Positions 18,712-27,440 of a DNA stretch of 64,000 nucleotides are shown here, in pieces. The notes beneath the pieces were generated by a model. It did no database searches, was not told where the DNA came from, and worked only from the letters and a program-made list of their open reading frames with translations. Source of the DNA: Lysobacteraceae bacterium (GTDB taxonomy: Bacteria > Pseudomonadota > Gammaproteobacteria > Xanthomonadales > Rhodanobacteraceae); assembly GCA_021372495.1 (NCBI GenBank), contig JAJFUF010000005.1, positions 1 to 64,000 of the forward strand. Reading direction: 5' to 3'. A program made the translations under genes and the position numbers. The stretch's first letter is position 1. The number at the start of each line of letters is the position of its first letter.

Positions 18712-19656
18712 TCAGAACGCCGGCGTGTGTTCCGGCGCGGCGAAGCCGAGCGCGAGCGCGCCGGCGCCGAGGTTGACCATGCCGGTGATGCTCATCGGGC
18801 TGGCGAAGGCCTCGACGCCGGCCTCGGCGCAGACCTGCATCAGGCCGGCGTAGCCGGGCAGCGCCTCCAGCTCGGCGAGGTCGCCGCCGTAGCTGAGGCA
18901 CAGCGTCGGCGTCAGCAGGCCGGCGCGCACGCGCTCGGCGGCATAGCCGAGCAGCTTCTCGGCGGCGTGTTCGAAGCCGCGCAGCTTGGCCACCGGGCGC
19001 GTCTCGCCGCGGTAGCAGTGCAGCAGCGGCTTGACGTCGAGCGCGGTGCCGAGCGCCGCGCTGACCCAGCTGACGCTGCGGTCGCCCTTCTTCTGCGCGC
19101 GCGCCCGCACGTAGTAGAGGTCGCGCGGGATCACGTAGCCGTAGGTGTTCTGCGCGAGGTATTCCAGCCGCTCGCGGATCTTGGCCGGGCTCTCGCCGGT
19201 TTCGGCCATGCGCACGGCCTCCACCGCGGTGACGCCTTGCGCGGCGAACAGGTTCTGCGTGTCGATCACGCGCAGCAGGAACGGCCCGGTGACGTTGGCC
19301 GCCGCGCGCGCCGCCTTGTAGTCCTTCAGGATGGCGAAGCTGGCCTGGGTGGCGTTGGCGAAGATCGGGCTGCGCGTCGAGGTGACGGTCAGGCAGAACA
19401 CGAAGTCGTGCTCGAGCACGAGGCGCGAGAGGAACACCTCGCGGATCTGCTCGACGCTGTACGGCGCGGTTTCGGCGTCGTGGCCGCGTTCGGCCACGCG
19501 TTCGCTGAGGAAGCGCGCGGTTTCGGCGGGGTCGCGGGTGTCGCTGAGGGTCTGGCCGTCGACCTGGATCGTGATCGGCAGGATGCCGATGCGGCGGTTC
19601 TCGAAGAATGCTGCAGGCAGATCGCAGGTGGAATCCACCACGACACCGATGCGCAT
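18712..19656 (-). CDS. DegV family fatty-acid-binding protein
   Basis: A 314-residue protein of the DegV fold. The N-terminal block VVVDSTCDLP and the second conserved motif TVTSTRSPIFANA (lipid-contacting Ser/Thr) are both present. DegV/FakB-like proteins bind a fatty acid in a deep pocket; Gram-positive members work with the FakA kinase. No kinase domain is nearby, so the role here is undefined. ATG at 19656 is preferred over the TTG at 19662 because GGGGAGGG lies 7 nt upstream. Confidence 0.88.
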   Translation of the reverse strand: MRIGVVVDSTCDLPAAFFENRRIGILPITIQVDGQTLSDTRDPAETARFLSERVAERGHDAETAPYSVEQIREVFLSRLVLEHDFVFCLTVTSTRSPIFANATQASFAILKDYKAARAAANVTGPFLLRVIDTQNLFAAQGVTAVEAVRMAETGESPAKIRERLEYLAQNTYGYVIPRDLYYVRARAQKKGDRSVSWVSAALGTALDVKPLLHCYRGETRPVAKLRGFEHAAEKLLGYAAERVRAGLLTPTLCLSYGGDLAELEALPGYAGLMQVCAEAGVEAFASPMSITGMVNLGAGALALGFAAPEHTPAF

Positions 19657-19774
19657 GGCCAAGCCCTCCCCGGGTTTCCGTGACGCCCGCCTGGAAATCT
19701 AGCATGGCGCGTGCCGGTGCCTGCCAACGGCGTCGCATCGATGCGAATGTTCACATCGCCGCGGCGAGGCGCGC

Positions 19775-20404
19775 TCAGCGCGGGCGTTCGGTGCCGACCG
19801 GCAGCGCGGCGAGGCGGCGGTAGGCTTCGGCATCGAACCGCTGCGGACGCGCCAGCCAGTCCTCCAGCATCGGCGTCGCGTCGTTGCCCCAGAACAGCGT
19901 GTCGCCGATGCGCACGGTCGGCACGCCGTACACGCCGGCGGCGATCGCCTCGTCGGTATTGGCGCGCAGCGCGGCCTTGACCGCCGGGTCGGCGATCGCG
20001 GCGCCGACGTCGGCGATGCCCAGCGTGCGCCCGGGCACGGCGAGCTGCGCGGCCGTCTCGCCGGCGCGCCCGTGTTTCCAGAAGTGATCGAAGATCGACG
20101 CGACCGCATCCCAGCCGCCGCCGGCGGCGATGCACAGGCGCAGCGCGGCCAGCGGGTTGAACGGATGCGCCGGCGGGAACGCGAGCGGCAGTCCCGCACG
20201 TTCGGCCTGCCATTGCACGAAACGGTAGGTGAAGGCGCGTTTCGACGCGATCTCCGCCGGCCCCAGCGTGCCGTTGGCTTTCAGCACCGCGCCGAACACG
20301 ATCGGCACGGGCTCGATCGCGAGGCGCGCGCGCAGCGTCCCGAGCCGCGCCAGTTGCAGGTAGGAGAACGGCGAGACGAAATCGAAATACCAGCGGGCCT
20401 GCAT
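19775..20404 (-). CDS. 2-hydroxychromene-2-carboxylate isomerase-like protein (DsbA fold)
   Basis: The 209-residue thioredoxin-fold protein has the family N-terminus with FDFVSPFSYL, where Ser replaces the DsbA active cysteine, and the C-terminal GVYGVPTVRIGDTLFWGND motif. The prototype isomerase (NahD) acts in naphthalene catabolism and depends on glutathione, but homologues occur in many bacteria without that pathway. No aromatic-degradation genes flank it, so the reaction here is unproven. ATG at 20404 fits the family; the longer frame to 20551 covers the divergent spacer. Confidence 0.86.
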   Translation of the reverse strand: MQARWYFDFVSPFSYLQLARLGTLRARLAIEPVPIVFGAVLKANGTLGPAEIASKRAFTYRFVQWQAERAGLPLAFPPAHPFNPLAALRLCIAAGGGWDAVASIFDHFWKHGRAGETAAQLAVPGRTLGIADVGAAIADPAVKAALRANTDEAIAAGVYGVPTVRIGDTLFWGNDATPMLEDWLARPQRFDAEAYRRLAALPVGTERPR

Positions 20405-20532
20405 CGGAATCGCTCCACGGGCTGCGGCGGCGGCCGCGCGCGGTCGCCGCGGGATGGTGCCCGACGGCGGCGTATGGCTATGCTGCGCACTCCCCGGCGA
20501 AGGCATAGTATCCCCGCGAGCGGGGGGCAACG

Positions 20533-22248
20533 ATGGGCAATCCGTTGACACGGCGATTCGCGGTGGCGGCCCTGATGCTGTTGGCCGCGACCGCGCGCGC
20601 GGCGCCCGCGCCGCCGCTGCAGGTCGCGGCCCTGCCCGCCGACGCGGGCGCGCTGCCGGCGGCGGCCGTCGTCGCGGGAGCCTATGCCGACGCCTTCCGC
20701 CCGCAGGCGCACGCGCTGCTGCGCGGCGCCGACCAGCATGCGGTCTGGTATCGCGTGCAGCTCGGCGCCGACTGGTCGGCCGCCAGCGCGCCGCTGCTGG
20801 TCGTGTCCGGCGCGGTGCGCACCGGGCTGGTCGCGTACCTGCCGCCGGATTACGCGCCGCGCGCGGTGACGCCGTACGACGCCGGCCTCGATCCGCGCTT
20901 CTCGCGCCACGCGCTGGTGTTCGAACTGCCGCGCGACCTGCGCGCGGGGCAGCCGGTCTACCTGGCCGTCGGCGCGCCGGCGCAGAGCCAGCCGCTGCAC
21001 GTACGCGTCGCCGACTACGACAGTTACCAGGCCGAGGATCTCGACCACGTGCGCATCAGCGCGGCGATCTCCAGCGCGCAGGGCGCGATGCTGGCGGTGA
21101 TCCTGTGTTTCTGGATCGTGCTGCGCGACCGCGTGTTCCTGTACTTCCTCGGCTACGCCGGCTTCCAGGTGATCTACCAGATGGCGGTGTCCGGCGAGCT
21201 GTACGCGCTGCCCGGCGCCGGCGTGCTGGCGCCGCTCGGCTACCACCCCGGGCAGTTCGCCGCGCTGCTGTCCGCGCTGCTGTCGATCAACTTCATCGTC
21301 GACTTCGCCGACTTGCGCCGCAGCGTGCCGTGGATGGCGCGGCTGCTCGACTGGGCGCGCTGGCCGTACGCCGCGCTGGCAGTGGCGCTGTGGCTGCCGC
21401 CGCTGAAACCGGATGCGTGGCTGCCGAATAGCGCCAACGCGCTGCTCGCGGCCAGCGCGCTGCTGGTGCTGCTGGCGGCGTGGCGCGCGTGGCGCCGCGG
21501 CAACCGCCAGGCCGGCTTCTTCCTGATCTCGTGGCTGCCGCTGCTGGCGCTGACCGTGCTGCGCGTGCTGCAACTGATCATCGGCCTGCCGCTGCCGGCG
21601 TGGCTGGCCTACGGTTTCCCGTTCAGCATGGCCTATGCGGCGGTGGTGATCACCGTCGGCCTGGCCGACCGCACCCTGCAGGCGCGGCGCGAGCGCGACC
21701 AGGCGCACCGCCTGGCCGAGTTCGATCCGCTCACCGGCGCGCTCAACCGGCGTGCGGTGCTGACCCGCCTGCGCGTGGCCTACGCCGACGCGCGCCAGTC
21801 GCGGCGCCCGCTCGGGCTGCTGTTCCTCGACCTCGACCACTTCAAGCGCATCAACGACAGCCACGGCCACGCCGCCGGCGACGACTGCCTGATCGCGGTG
21901 GCCGGCGCGATCCAGGCGGAATTGCGCGAACTCGACTGGCTGGGCCGCTACGGCGGCGAGGAATTCCTGGTGGTGCTGCCGGACGCGGCCGCGCTGAATG
22001 CGCGCATCGTCGCCGAGCGCATCCGCCTGCGCGCCACCGAGCTGCGCGTGGCCGCCGCCGACGAGGAACTGCGCCTGACGGTGAGCATCGGCATCGCCCT
22101 GCTCGACAACGCCACGCCGACGCCGGAGGCGCTGATCGAACACGCCGACATCGCGCTGTACCGTGCCAAGGCGCAGGGCCGCAACCGCGTCGTGCAGTAC
22201 CTGCCCGGCGAATTGATCGACGCCGCGACGCTGGCGCGACAGGGTTGA
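20533..22248 (+). CDS. Membrane-bound diguanylate cyclase (7TMR-DISM-like sensor plus GGDEF)
   Basis: A 571-residue sensor enzyme. After a signal peptide (about 1-23) comes a periplasmic sensor of about 150 residues (7TMR-DISMED2-like). About seven membrane helices (about 180-390) follow, then a GGDEF domain. The catalytic motif is RYGGEEF (GGEEF 474-478), and RxxD (RELD, 465-468) lies exactly 5 residues upstream, an intact allosteric inhibition site. FDPLTGALNRR opens the domain. It should make c-di-GMP from GTP, with product inhibition. GGGGGG precedes ATG at 20533. Confidence 0.93.
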   Translation: MGNPLTRRFAVAALMLLAATARAAPAPPLQVAALPADAGALPAAAVVAGAYADAFRPQAHALLRGADQHAVWYRVQLGADWSAASAPLLVVSGAVRTGLVAYLPPDYAPRAVTPYDAGLDPRFSRHALVFELPRDLRAGQPVYLAVGAPAQSQPLHVRVADYDSYQAEDLDHVRISAAISSAQGAMLAVILCFWIVLRDRVFLYFLGYAGFQVIYQMAVSGELYALPGAGVLAPLGYHPGQFAALLSALLSINFIVDFADLRRSVPWMARLLDWARWPYAALAVALWLPPLKPDAWLPNSANALLAASALLVLLAAWRAWRRGNRQAGFFLISWLPLLALTVLRVLQLIIGLPLPAWLAYGFPFSMAYAAVVITVGLADRTLQARRERDQAHRLAEFDPLTGALNRRAVLTRLRVAYADARQSRRPLGLLFLDLDHFKRINDSHGHAAGDDCLIAVAGAIQAELRELDWLGRYGGEEFLVVLPDAAALNARIVAERIRLRATELRVAAADEELRLTVSIGIALLDNATPTPEALIEHADIALYRAKAQGRNRVVQYLPGELIDAATLARQG

Positions 22249-22297
22249 GCGGGAGGCGAGGGGCGCCGCGCGTCAAGGCGCAGACGACGAAGCGCAA

Positions 22298-22356
22298 GCC
22301 GTCCTGCGGACGGCCTCCTCACCCCAACCCTCTCCCCGCCGGGGGGAGGGAGACAA
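22298..22356 (+). repeat. GC-rich palindromic repeat (CTCACCCC...CTCTCCCC/GGGGGAGGGAGACAAG family)
   Basis: GCCGTCCTGCGGACGGC (22298-22314), itself a palindrome, is followed by CTCACCCCAACCCTCTCCCC and GGGGGGAGGGAGACAAG. The same GCCGTCCTGCGGACG prefix occurs at 61946-61960, and the CCCTCTCCCC/GGGGAGAGGG core at 41029-41254 and 61861-62140. It sits between convergent cyclase and fadE genes, where a hairpin could terminate both. Confidence 0.65.
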
Positions 22357-22431
22357 GCCTGCGGCTTCGCTTCCTCACGCAGCGCCTGCGGCTTCCCGAT
22401 CCGCTCCCGCTTGCCCGCTCCCACGCCGACG

Positions 22432-24852
22432 CTAACGCAACTGCCGATACACCTCCGGCGCGAACGCGTCGACCTGCACCACCACGTCGCGGGCGTCGCG
22501 CGCGTCGTTCAACTGCTCGTACTCGGCGGCGCTGATCACGCCCGCCTCCAGGCCGAGGTCGTCGAGCATGTGCCCGGGCGCGCGCTCCAGCCGGCCCTCG
22601 CGCACCGCGTCGCGCAGCTTGGTCTCGATCGGCAGCGCGCGCACCGCCTTGGCCAGCGCGGCTTCGAGCTGGCCGAGGCCGACCTCGTCCGGCGGCGGCA
22701 CGAAGATGTCCTCGGTGAGGTGCAGGCGCGCCTCGCGGTCTTCCAGGATCGCGCGCGCGGCGCGCCGGCCGAGTTTGTCCGAGGGCGGGCGGAAGCGCGC
22801 GCCCAGCGGGAACACGATGCGGCGCGCCAGCCACGCCGCCGGCCGCGACGGCAGGTTGTCGAGCACGCCGCGCAGCGCTTCCTGCACGCGGTACAGGCAC
22901 AGCGCGACACCCCAGCGCGCGAGGTCGTAGTTGGAGGCGATCTTCGGCTCGTCGTGGTAGCGCTTCAGCGCGGCCGAGGCGAGGTAGAGGTACGCCAGCG
23001 CGTCGGCGAGGCGGCCGGACAGCTTCTCGCGCCGCTTCAGCGCGCCGCCCAGCGTGCCCATCGCCAGGTCGGAGACGAACGCGAACGCCGAGGACAGGCG
23101 CGTGAGGTGCTGGTAGAAGCGGCCGAGATCCGGCGTCGCCGGCTTCGGCGCCAACCGGCTGCCGGTCAGTCCCAGCAGCCAGGCGCGCAGCGCGCGGGTG
23201 AACACGAAACCGACGTGGCCGAAGATCGCGCGGTCGAAGCGCTTGAGGTCGCGCGCGGCGACCGCCTCGATCTCGTGCTGCACGAACGGATGGCAGCGGA
23301 TCGCGCCCTGGCCGTAGACGATCATCGAACGGGTGAGGATGTTGGCGCCCTCGACGGTGATGCCGATCGGCACCGCCATCCACATGCGCGACAGGCTGTT
23401 GCGCGGGCCGCGCTGGATCGCCGCGCCGGCGCGGATGTCCATCGCGTCCGACACCACCTGGCGCATGCCTTCGGTGAGGTAGGCCTTGGCGATCGAGCCC
23501 AGCACCGCCGGCTTCTCGCCGGCGTCCAGCGCGCCGCAGGTCAGCGTGCGCGTCGCGCTCATCAGGTAGGTCAGGCCGGCGATGCGCGCCAGCGGCTCCT
23601 CGATGCCTTCGAAGCGGCCGATCGGCGTGTCGAACTGCTCGCGCACGGTGGCGTAGGCCCCGCAGATGCGCGTCGACATCTGTGCCGCGCCGACGGCCAG
23701 CGCCGGCAGCGAGATCGAGCGGCCGGCGGCCAGCGATTCCATCAGCATGCGCCAGCCGTGGCCGATGCCGCTCCTCTCGCCGATGATCGCGTCCAGCGGC
23801 ACGAACACGTCGCGGCCGACGATCGGCCCGTTCTGGAACGGCACGCCCATCGGGTCGTGGCGCTGGCCGATCTCGATGCCCGGCAGGTCGTGCGGGATCA
23901 GCGCGCAGGTGATGCCGAGATCCTCCTTGTCGCCGAGCAGGCCGTGCGGGTCCTTCATGCGGAAGGCGAGGCCGATCAGCGTCGCCACCGGCGCCAGCGT
24001 GATGTAGCGCTTGTGCCAGTTGAGGCGGATGCCGAGCACCTGCCGGCCTTCCCATTCGCCGCGCTCGACCACGCCCTCGGACTGCGTGGCGGCGGCGTCG
24101 GAGCCCGCCTCGGGACCGGTCAGCGCGAAGCAGGGGATTTCCTCGCCGCGGGCGAGGCGCGGCAGGTAGCGATCCTTCTGCGCCTCGGTGCCGTAGTGCA
24201 GCAGCAGTTCGGCCGGGCCCAGCGAGTTCGGCACCATCACCGTGACCGCGGCGGTGATCGAGCGGCTGGCGATGCGCGTGACCACGCGCGAGTGGCCGAT
24301 CTCGGAGAACTCCAGCCCGCCGTAGCGCTGCGGGACGATCATGCCGAAGAAGCGCTCGCGCTTGAGCAGTTCCCACACGTCGGCGGGCAGGTCGCGGTCC
24401 TGCTCGACCTGCCAGTCGTCGAGGCGGCGGCACAGCTCCGCCACCGGGCCGTCCAGGAACGCCTGCTCGCGCTCGCCGAGCGGCTTGCAGCGGAAATCCA
24501 GCAGCTTCTGCCAGCGCGGCGCGCCGGAGAACAGCTCGGCGTCCCACCACACCGTGCCGGCCTCCAGCGCGATGCGCTCGGTCTCGCCGAGCCGCGGCAG
24601 CACGCGCGCCATCAGCTTCATCAGCATGCCGGACACCAGCACGCGGCGCAGCGGTGCGAAGCCGGCCAGCAGGGCGACGGCCAGGAACGCGACGGCGGTG
24701 GCGTGGAACAGCAGCGGCGAGGCGACGCCGCGCTCCAGCCAGGTCAGCAGCAGTACGCCGGCCGCGACCACCCAGGCGGCGTAGCCGCGGCCGAGGAAGC
24801 CGAGCGCGAGCAGGGCGACGAGCGCGAGGACGATACCGGTGAAGAGCAGCAT
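22432..24852 (-). CDS. fadE: Acyl-CoA dehydrogenase FadE (membrane-anchored, long form)
   Basis: FadE catalyses the first oxidation of fatty-acid beta-oxidation. The 806-residue protein is the long gammaproteobacterial type: two N-terminal hydrophobic segments (about 2-75), then an acyl-CoA dehydrogenase core with conserved FALTGPEAGSDA and WHKRYITLAP FAD/substrate motifs, and a DUF1974-like C-terminal extension. AAGGAGAGG lies upstream of ATG at 24852. It converges with the cyclase gene and diverges from the AMP nucleosidase. It may feed acetyl-CoA metabolism; no other fad genes are seen here. Confidence 0.95.
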   Translation of the reverse strand: MLLFTGIVLALVALLALGFLGRGYAAWVVAAGVLLLTWLERGVASPLLFHATAVAFLAVALLAGFAPLRRVLVSGMLMKLMARVLPRLGETERIALEAGTVWWDAELFSGAPRWQKLLDFRCKPLGEREQAFLDGPVAELCRRLDDWQVEQDRDLPADVWELLKRERFFGMIVPQRYGGLEFSEIGHSRVVTRIASRSITAAVTVMVPNSLGPAELLLHYGTEAQKDRYLPRLARGEEIPCFALTGPEAGSDAAATQSEGVVERGEWEGRQVLGIRLNWHKRYITLAPVATLIGLAFRMKDPHGLLGDKEDLGITCALIPHDLPGIEIGQRHDPMGVPFQNGPIVGRDVFVPLDAIIGERSGIGHGWRMLMESLAAGRSISLPALAVGAAQMSTRICGAYATVREQFDTPIGRFEGIEEPLARIAGLTYLMSATRTLTCGALDAGEKPAVLGSIAKAYLTEGMRQVVSDAMDIRAGAAIQRGPRNSLSRMWMAVPIGITVEGANILTRSMIVYGQGAIRCHPFVQHEIEAVAARDLKRFDRAIFGHVGFVFTRALRAWLLGLTGSRLAPKPATPDLGRFYQHLTRLSSAFAFVSDLAMGTLGGALKRREKLSGRLADALAYLYLASAALKRYHDEPKIASNYDLARWGVALCLYRVQEALRGVLDNLPSRPAAWLARRIVFPLGARFRPPSDKLGRRAARAILEDREARLHLTEDIFVPPPDEVGLGQLEAALAKAVRALPIETKLRDAVREGRLERAPGHMLDDLGLEAGVISAAEYEQLNDARDARDVVVQVDAFAPEVYRQLR

Positions 24853-25024
24853 GGTTCCTCTCCTTGGCGCGGGGGCCGCCCCATTGTGCCCGGCCGCGAT
24901 GGATGCCGCACCGGCCGTGCGGTTCCGGTTACACTGGCGGCGCAATCAGCGCATGGATTCCGCCGGCGCGGCGTCGCCGGTCACGCGTCCGCGGCCGCGC
25001 GGGCGCCCGATTCGCGTCGTGCCC

Positions 25025-25816
25025 ATGAAAGACAAGCACGAGATCGTCAGCAACTGGCTGCCGCGCTACACCGGCACGCCGCCGGAAGGCTTCGGCCAGC
25101 ACGTCCTGCTCACCAACTTCGGCAACTACGTCGAGCTGTTCGCGCAATGGCACGACGTCGAGGTGCGCGGCCGCGACCGGCCGATGCCGAACGCGACCGC
25201 CGACGGCATCACCATGATCCACTACGGCATGGGCAGCCCCAATGCCGCCACGGTGATGGACCTGCTCGGCGCGGTCGCGCCGAAGGCCTGCCTGTTCCTC
25301 GGCAAGTGCGGCGGCCTGAAGAGGAAGAACAAGCTCGGCGACCTGATCCTGCCGATCGCCGCGATCCGCGGCGAAGGCACCAGCAACGACTACCTGCCGC
25401 CGGAAGTGCCGGCGTTGCCCGCGTTCCAGCTGCAGCGCGCGGTTTCGACCATGATCCGCGACCTCGGCCACGACTACTGGACCGGCACGGTGTTCACCAC
25501 CAATCGCCGCGTGTGGGAGCACGACGAGGCGTTCAAGGACTACCTGCGGCGCACGCGCTGCATGGCGATCGACATGGAGACCGCGACGATCTTCGCCGCC
25601 GGCTTCGCCAACGAGATCCCGTGCGGCGCGCTGCTGCTGGTGTCCGACCAGCCGATGATCCCGGAAGGCGTCAAGACCGAGGCCAGCGACCGCGAGGTCA
25701 CCACGCATTTCGTCGAGGCGCACATCAAGATCGGCATCGAAGCGCTGAAGCTGGTGCGCCGGCGCGGGCGCAGCGTCAAGCACCTGCGCTTCGAGGAGGA
25801 TCTCGAGGCGGATTGA
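25025..25816 (+). CDS. Short AMP nucleosidase (nucleoside-phosphorylase fold)
   Basis: The 263-residue protein belongs to the PNP/UDP family, with LGKCGGLKRKNKLGDLILP (phosphate/ribose loop) and IDMETATIFAAG (the Met-Glu sugar site). It matches the C-terminal catalytic half of AMP nucleosidase (Amn), which splits AMP into adenine and ribose 5-phosphate. The usual N-terminal regulatory AMN domain (full length about 480 residues) is missing, as in other short proteins annotated as Amn. A TACACT at 24930-24935 could be a -10. ATG at 25025 is the natural start. Divergent from fadE. Confidence 0.8.
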   Translation: MKDKHEIVSNWLPRYTGTPPEGFGQHVLLTNFGNYVELFAQWHDVEVRGRDRPMPNATADGITMIHYGMGSPNAATVMDLLGAVAPKACLFLGKCGGLKRKNKLGDLILPIAAIRGEGTSNDYLPPEVPALPAFQLQRAVSTMIRDLGHDYWTGTVFTTNRRVWEHDEAFKDYLRRTRCMAIDMETATIFAAGFANEIPCGALLLVSDQPMIPEGVKTEASDREVTTHFVEAHIKIGIEALKLVRRRGRSVKHLRFEEDLEAD

Positions 25817-25883
25817 CCGGGAATGCAGCAGGCCGCCGTCGCCGCGCGCGCGGCGGCGGACGGCGCGACAGGGGGAAGGGGAC

Positions 25884-26189
25884 ATGAAGCGATGGTTCAC
25901 GACGGCCGCGCTTGGCGCCGTCATCGCCGGCTGCGCCAGCGCGCCGCCGCAGGATCTCGGCACCGTGATCGATGCCGATGCGGCAACGGTGAACGCCTGC
26001 CGCTACCTCGGTGAAGTGAGCGGCACGCCGCGCTGGACCGGCGGCGCGGCCTCGCTTGCCGACCAGCACGCCCGCCAGCAAGCGCGCGCGCAGGCCGCCA
26101 GGCTCAGCGCCACCCACATCGTCTGGACCGGCGTCTACAACACTTCGACACTTTCGGTGCGCGGCAAGGCGTACCGTTGTCCCGACTGA
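25884..26189 (+). CDS. DUF4156-like lipoprotein (101 aa)
   Basis: The signal peptide with lipobox VIAGC puts the lipidated Cys at about residue 17. The mature protein has NACRYLGEVSG, a middle Ala/Gln helix rich in Arg, and ends with RGKAYRCP. The two cysteines after the lipobox could pair. It resembles DUF4156 (YjeI-like) small envelope lipoproteins; function unknown. AGGGGA upstream of ATG at 25884 is the ribosome-binding site. The gene follows the AMP nucleosidase by 67 bp on the same strand. Confidence 0.75.
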   Translation: MKRWFTTAALGAVIAGCASAPPQDLGTVIDADAATVNACRYLGEVSGTPRWTGGAASLADQHARQQARAQAARLSATHIVWTGVYNTSTLSVRGKAYRCPD

Positions 26190-26210
26190 TTCAGGGCGGC
26201 GTTGCCCGCG

Positions 26211-26345
26211 GAGTGCGTTGGGTTTCGCTCCCCTCAACGCAACCTACGCGGACCGCATTCCCTGAGTGCCGCTCGGGTCGCAGGGTGGGATTGGGCCCGC
26301 CTCACCCATGGCGGGGCGATGCGAGGGTGGGCTGAAGCCCACCCT
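26211..26345. repeat. Two GC-rich REP-like palindromes downstream of the DUF4156 gene
   Basis: First, GCGTTGGG...CTCAACGC around 26214-26245 forms an inverted pair. Second, AGGGTGGGCT (26324-26333) and AGCCCACCCT (26336-26345) form a perfect 10-bp stem with a 2-nt loop. The AGGGTGGGC motif recurs at 46676-46695 and 63350-63356, so this is a dispersed family. No gene in the 234-bp gap. Confidence 0.6.
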
Positions 26346-26368
26346 ACGCGATTACCCGTTTATGCTTT

Positions 26369-26422
26369 TCCCGAGTCCCGAGTCCCGAGTCCCGAGTCCC
26401 GAGTCCCGAGTCCCGAGTCCCG
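26369..26422. repeat. Tandem 7-bp repeat TCCCGAG, seven full copies plus partial
   Basis: Seven uninterrupted copies of TCCCGAG run from 26369 to 26417, plus TCCCG to 26422. It ends one nucleotide before the stop codon (26424) of the Grx4-rhodanese gene on the minus strand, so it lies in that gene's 3' flank. A similar GGGAGTCGGG-like run is seen at about 61806-61818. Copy number may vary between strains. Confidence 0.9.
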
Positions 26423-26423
26423 C

Positions 26424-27350
26424 TCAGTAGCGCGGCACCGAAGGATCGATCTGCACCGACCACGCGTCGATGCCGCCCTCGACGTTGTAGACCTCGTCGA
26501 AGCCGTGCGCGGCGAAGCGCTCGGCGATGGCGCGGCTGGAGTTGCCGTGGTGGCAGATGAACGCCAGCGCGGTGTCCTTGGGCAGCGCGGCCAGCGCGTC
26601 GTAGCCTTCCTCTTCGAGGATGCGCACGCCGGCGGCCGGGAACGGCGCGATCGCGCGCGCCGGCGCCGGGCGCACGTCGACCAGGGTGATGCTGCGCGCG
26701 TTCAGGCGGCGCTGCAGCTCGGCGACCTCCATCGGCTTCACGCCGCCGGCGCCGGGGAAGCTGAGCGACAGGCCGGCGCCCTGCATCGTCTCCACCCAGT
26801 CGATCTTGATGCCGCGCGCGCGCTGCGCGCTGCCCGGGTCGAAGTGCACCTCGATGCCGTTGGCGACCGCCACGATGTCGTGTTCCCCGGCCGGCGCGAG
26901 CTGGAAGCCGGCGCTGTGGTCGGGGCCGATCTCGAGGTGCAGCGCCAGGCCGCCCGCATCGGCCACGCCGGCGCGGATCGCCGCGGCGGCCGCGTCGGTG
27001 ATGATGATCTCCGGCGGCGTGCGGTCCGGCGCGGCCGCGCCGAACAGCGCGTGCAGCTCGCCGCTGGCGTACATCGCGCGCACGATGTCGGCGCCGCCGA
27101 CCAGCTCGCCCCCGACGTACAGTTGCGGGATCGTCGGCCAGTTGCCGAATACCTTGATGCCCTCGCGCAGCTCCGGGTCGGCCAGCACGTCGACCGTGTG
27201 GTATTCCGGCAGCACCTCGTTCAGCACGTTGGCGGCGGCGGCGGAGAAGCCGCACTGCGGCTGGAAGCGCGTGCCCTTCATGAACAGCACGACCTGGTGG
27301 TCCTTGAGCAGCGTCTCGATGCGGGCGCGGGTGGCGGAGTCGAGGGACAT
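26424..27350 (-). CDS. Monothiol glutaredoxin (Grx4) fused to an IscA-like domain and a rhodanese
   Basis: One 308-residue protein has three modules. The first is Grx4-type monothiol glutaredoxin (1-105, active CGFS at 33-36), a family that carries [2Fe-2S] clusters. The second is an IscA/HesB-like fold (113-200, with a conserved TIDWV-like GIKIDWVETMQG segment). The third is a rhodanese (205-305, active loop CHHGNSS, Cys266), a sulfur-transfer module. The IscA-like domain has none of its three normal cluster cysteines; the whole protein has only Cys33 and Cys266. This suggests a cytosolic Fe-S delivery or sulfur-relay protein in which the middle domain is structural. ATG at 27350. A tandem repeat follows the stop. 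Confidence 0.9.
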   Translation of the reverse strand: MSLDSATRARIETLLKDHQVVLFMKGTRFQPQCGFSAAAANVLNEVLPEYHTVDVLADPELREGIKVFGNWPTIPQLYVGGELVGGADIVRAMYASGELHALFGAAAPDRTPPEIIITDAAAAAIRAGVADAGGLALHLEIGPDHSAGFQLAPAGEHDIVAVANGIEVHFDPGSAQRARGIKIDWVETMQGAGLSLSFPGAGGVKPMEVAELQRRLNARSITLVDVRPAPARAIAPFPAAGVRILEEEGYDALAALPKDTALAFICHHGNSSRAIAERFAAHGFDEVYNVEGGIDAWSVQIDPSVPRY

Positions 27351-27440
27351 GGCGGCATCCGGGGAAGGGAAGCCGCCATTCTACCGCGCGCCCGGCGCCG
27401 CCGGCCGCGCCGGGCGCGCCTTCGCGCCGCCGGCGCCCGG

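Noticed and set aside
22411-25887. A 1158-residue plus-strand frame opposite fadE
   Set aside because: Arg/Gln/His-rich antisense shadow; the fadE frame on the other strand has clear enzyme motifs.
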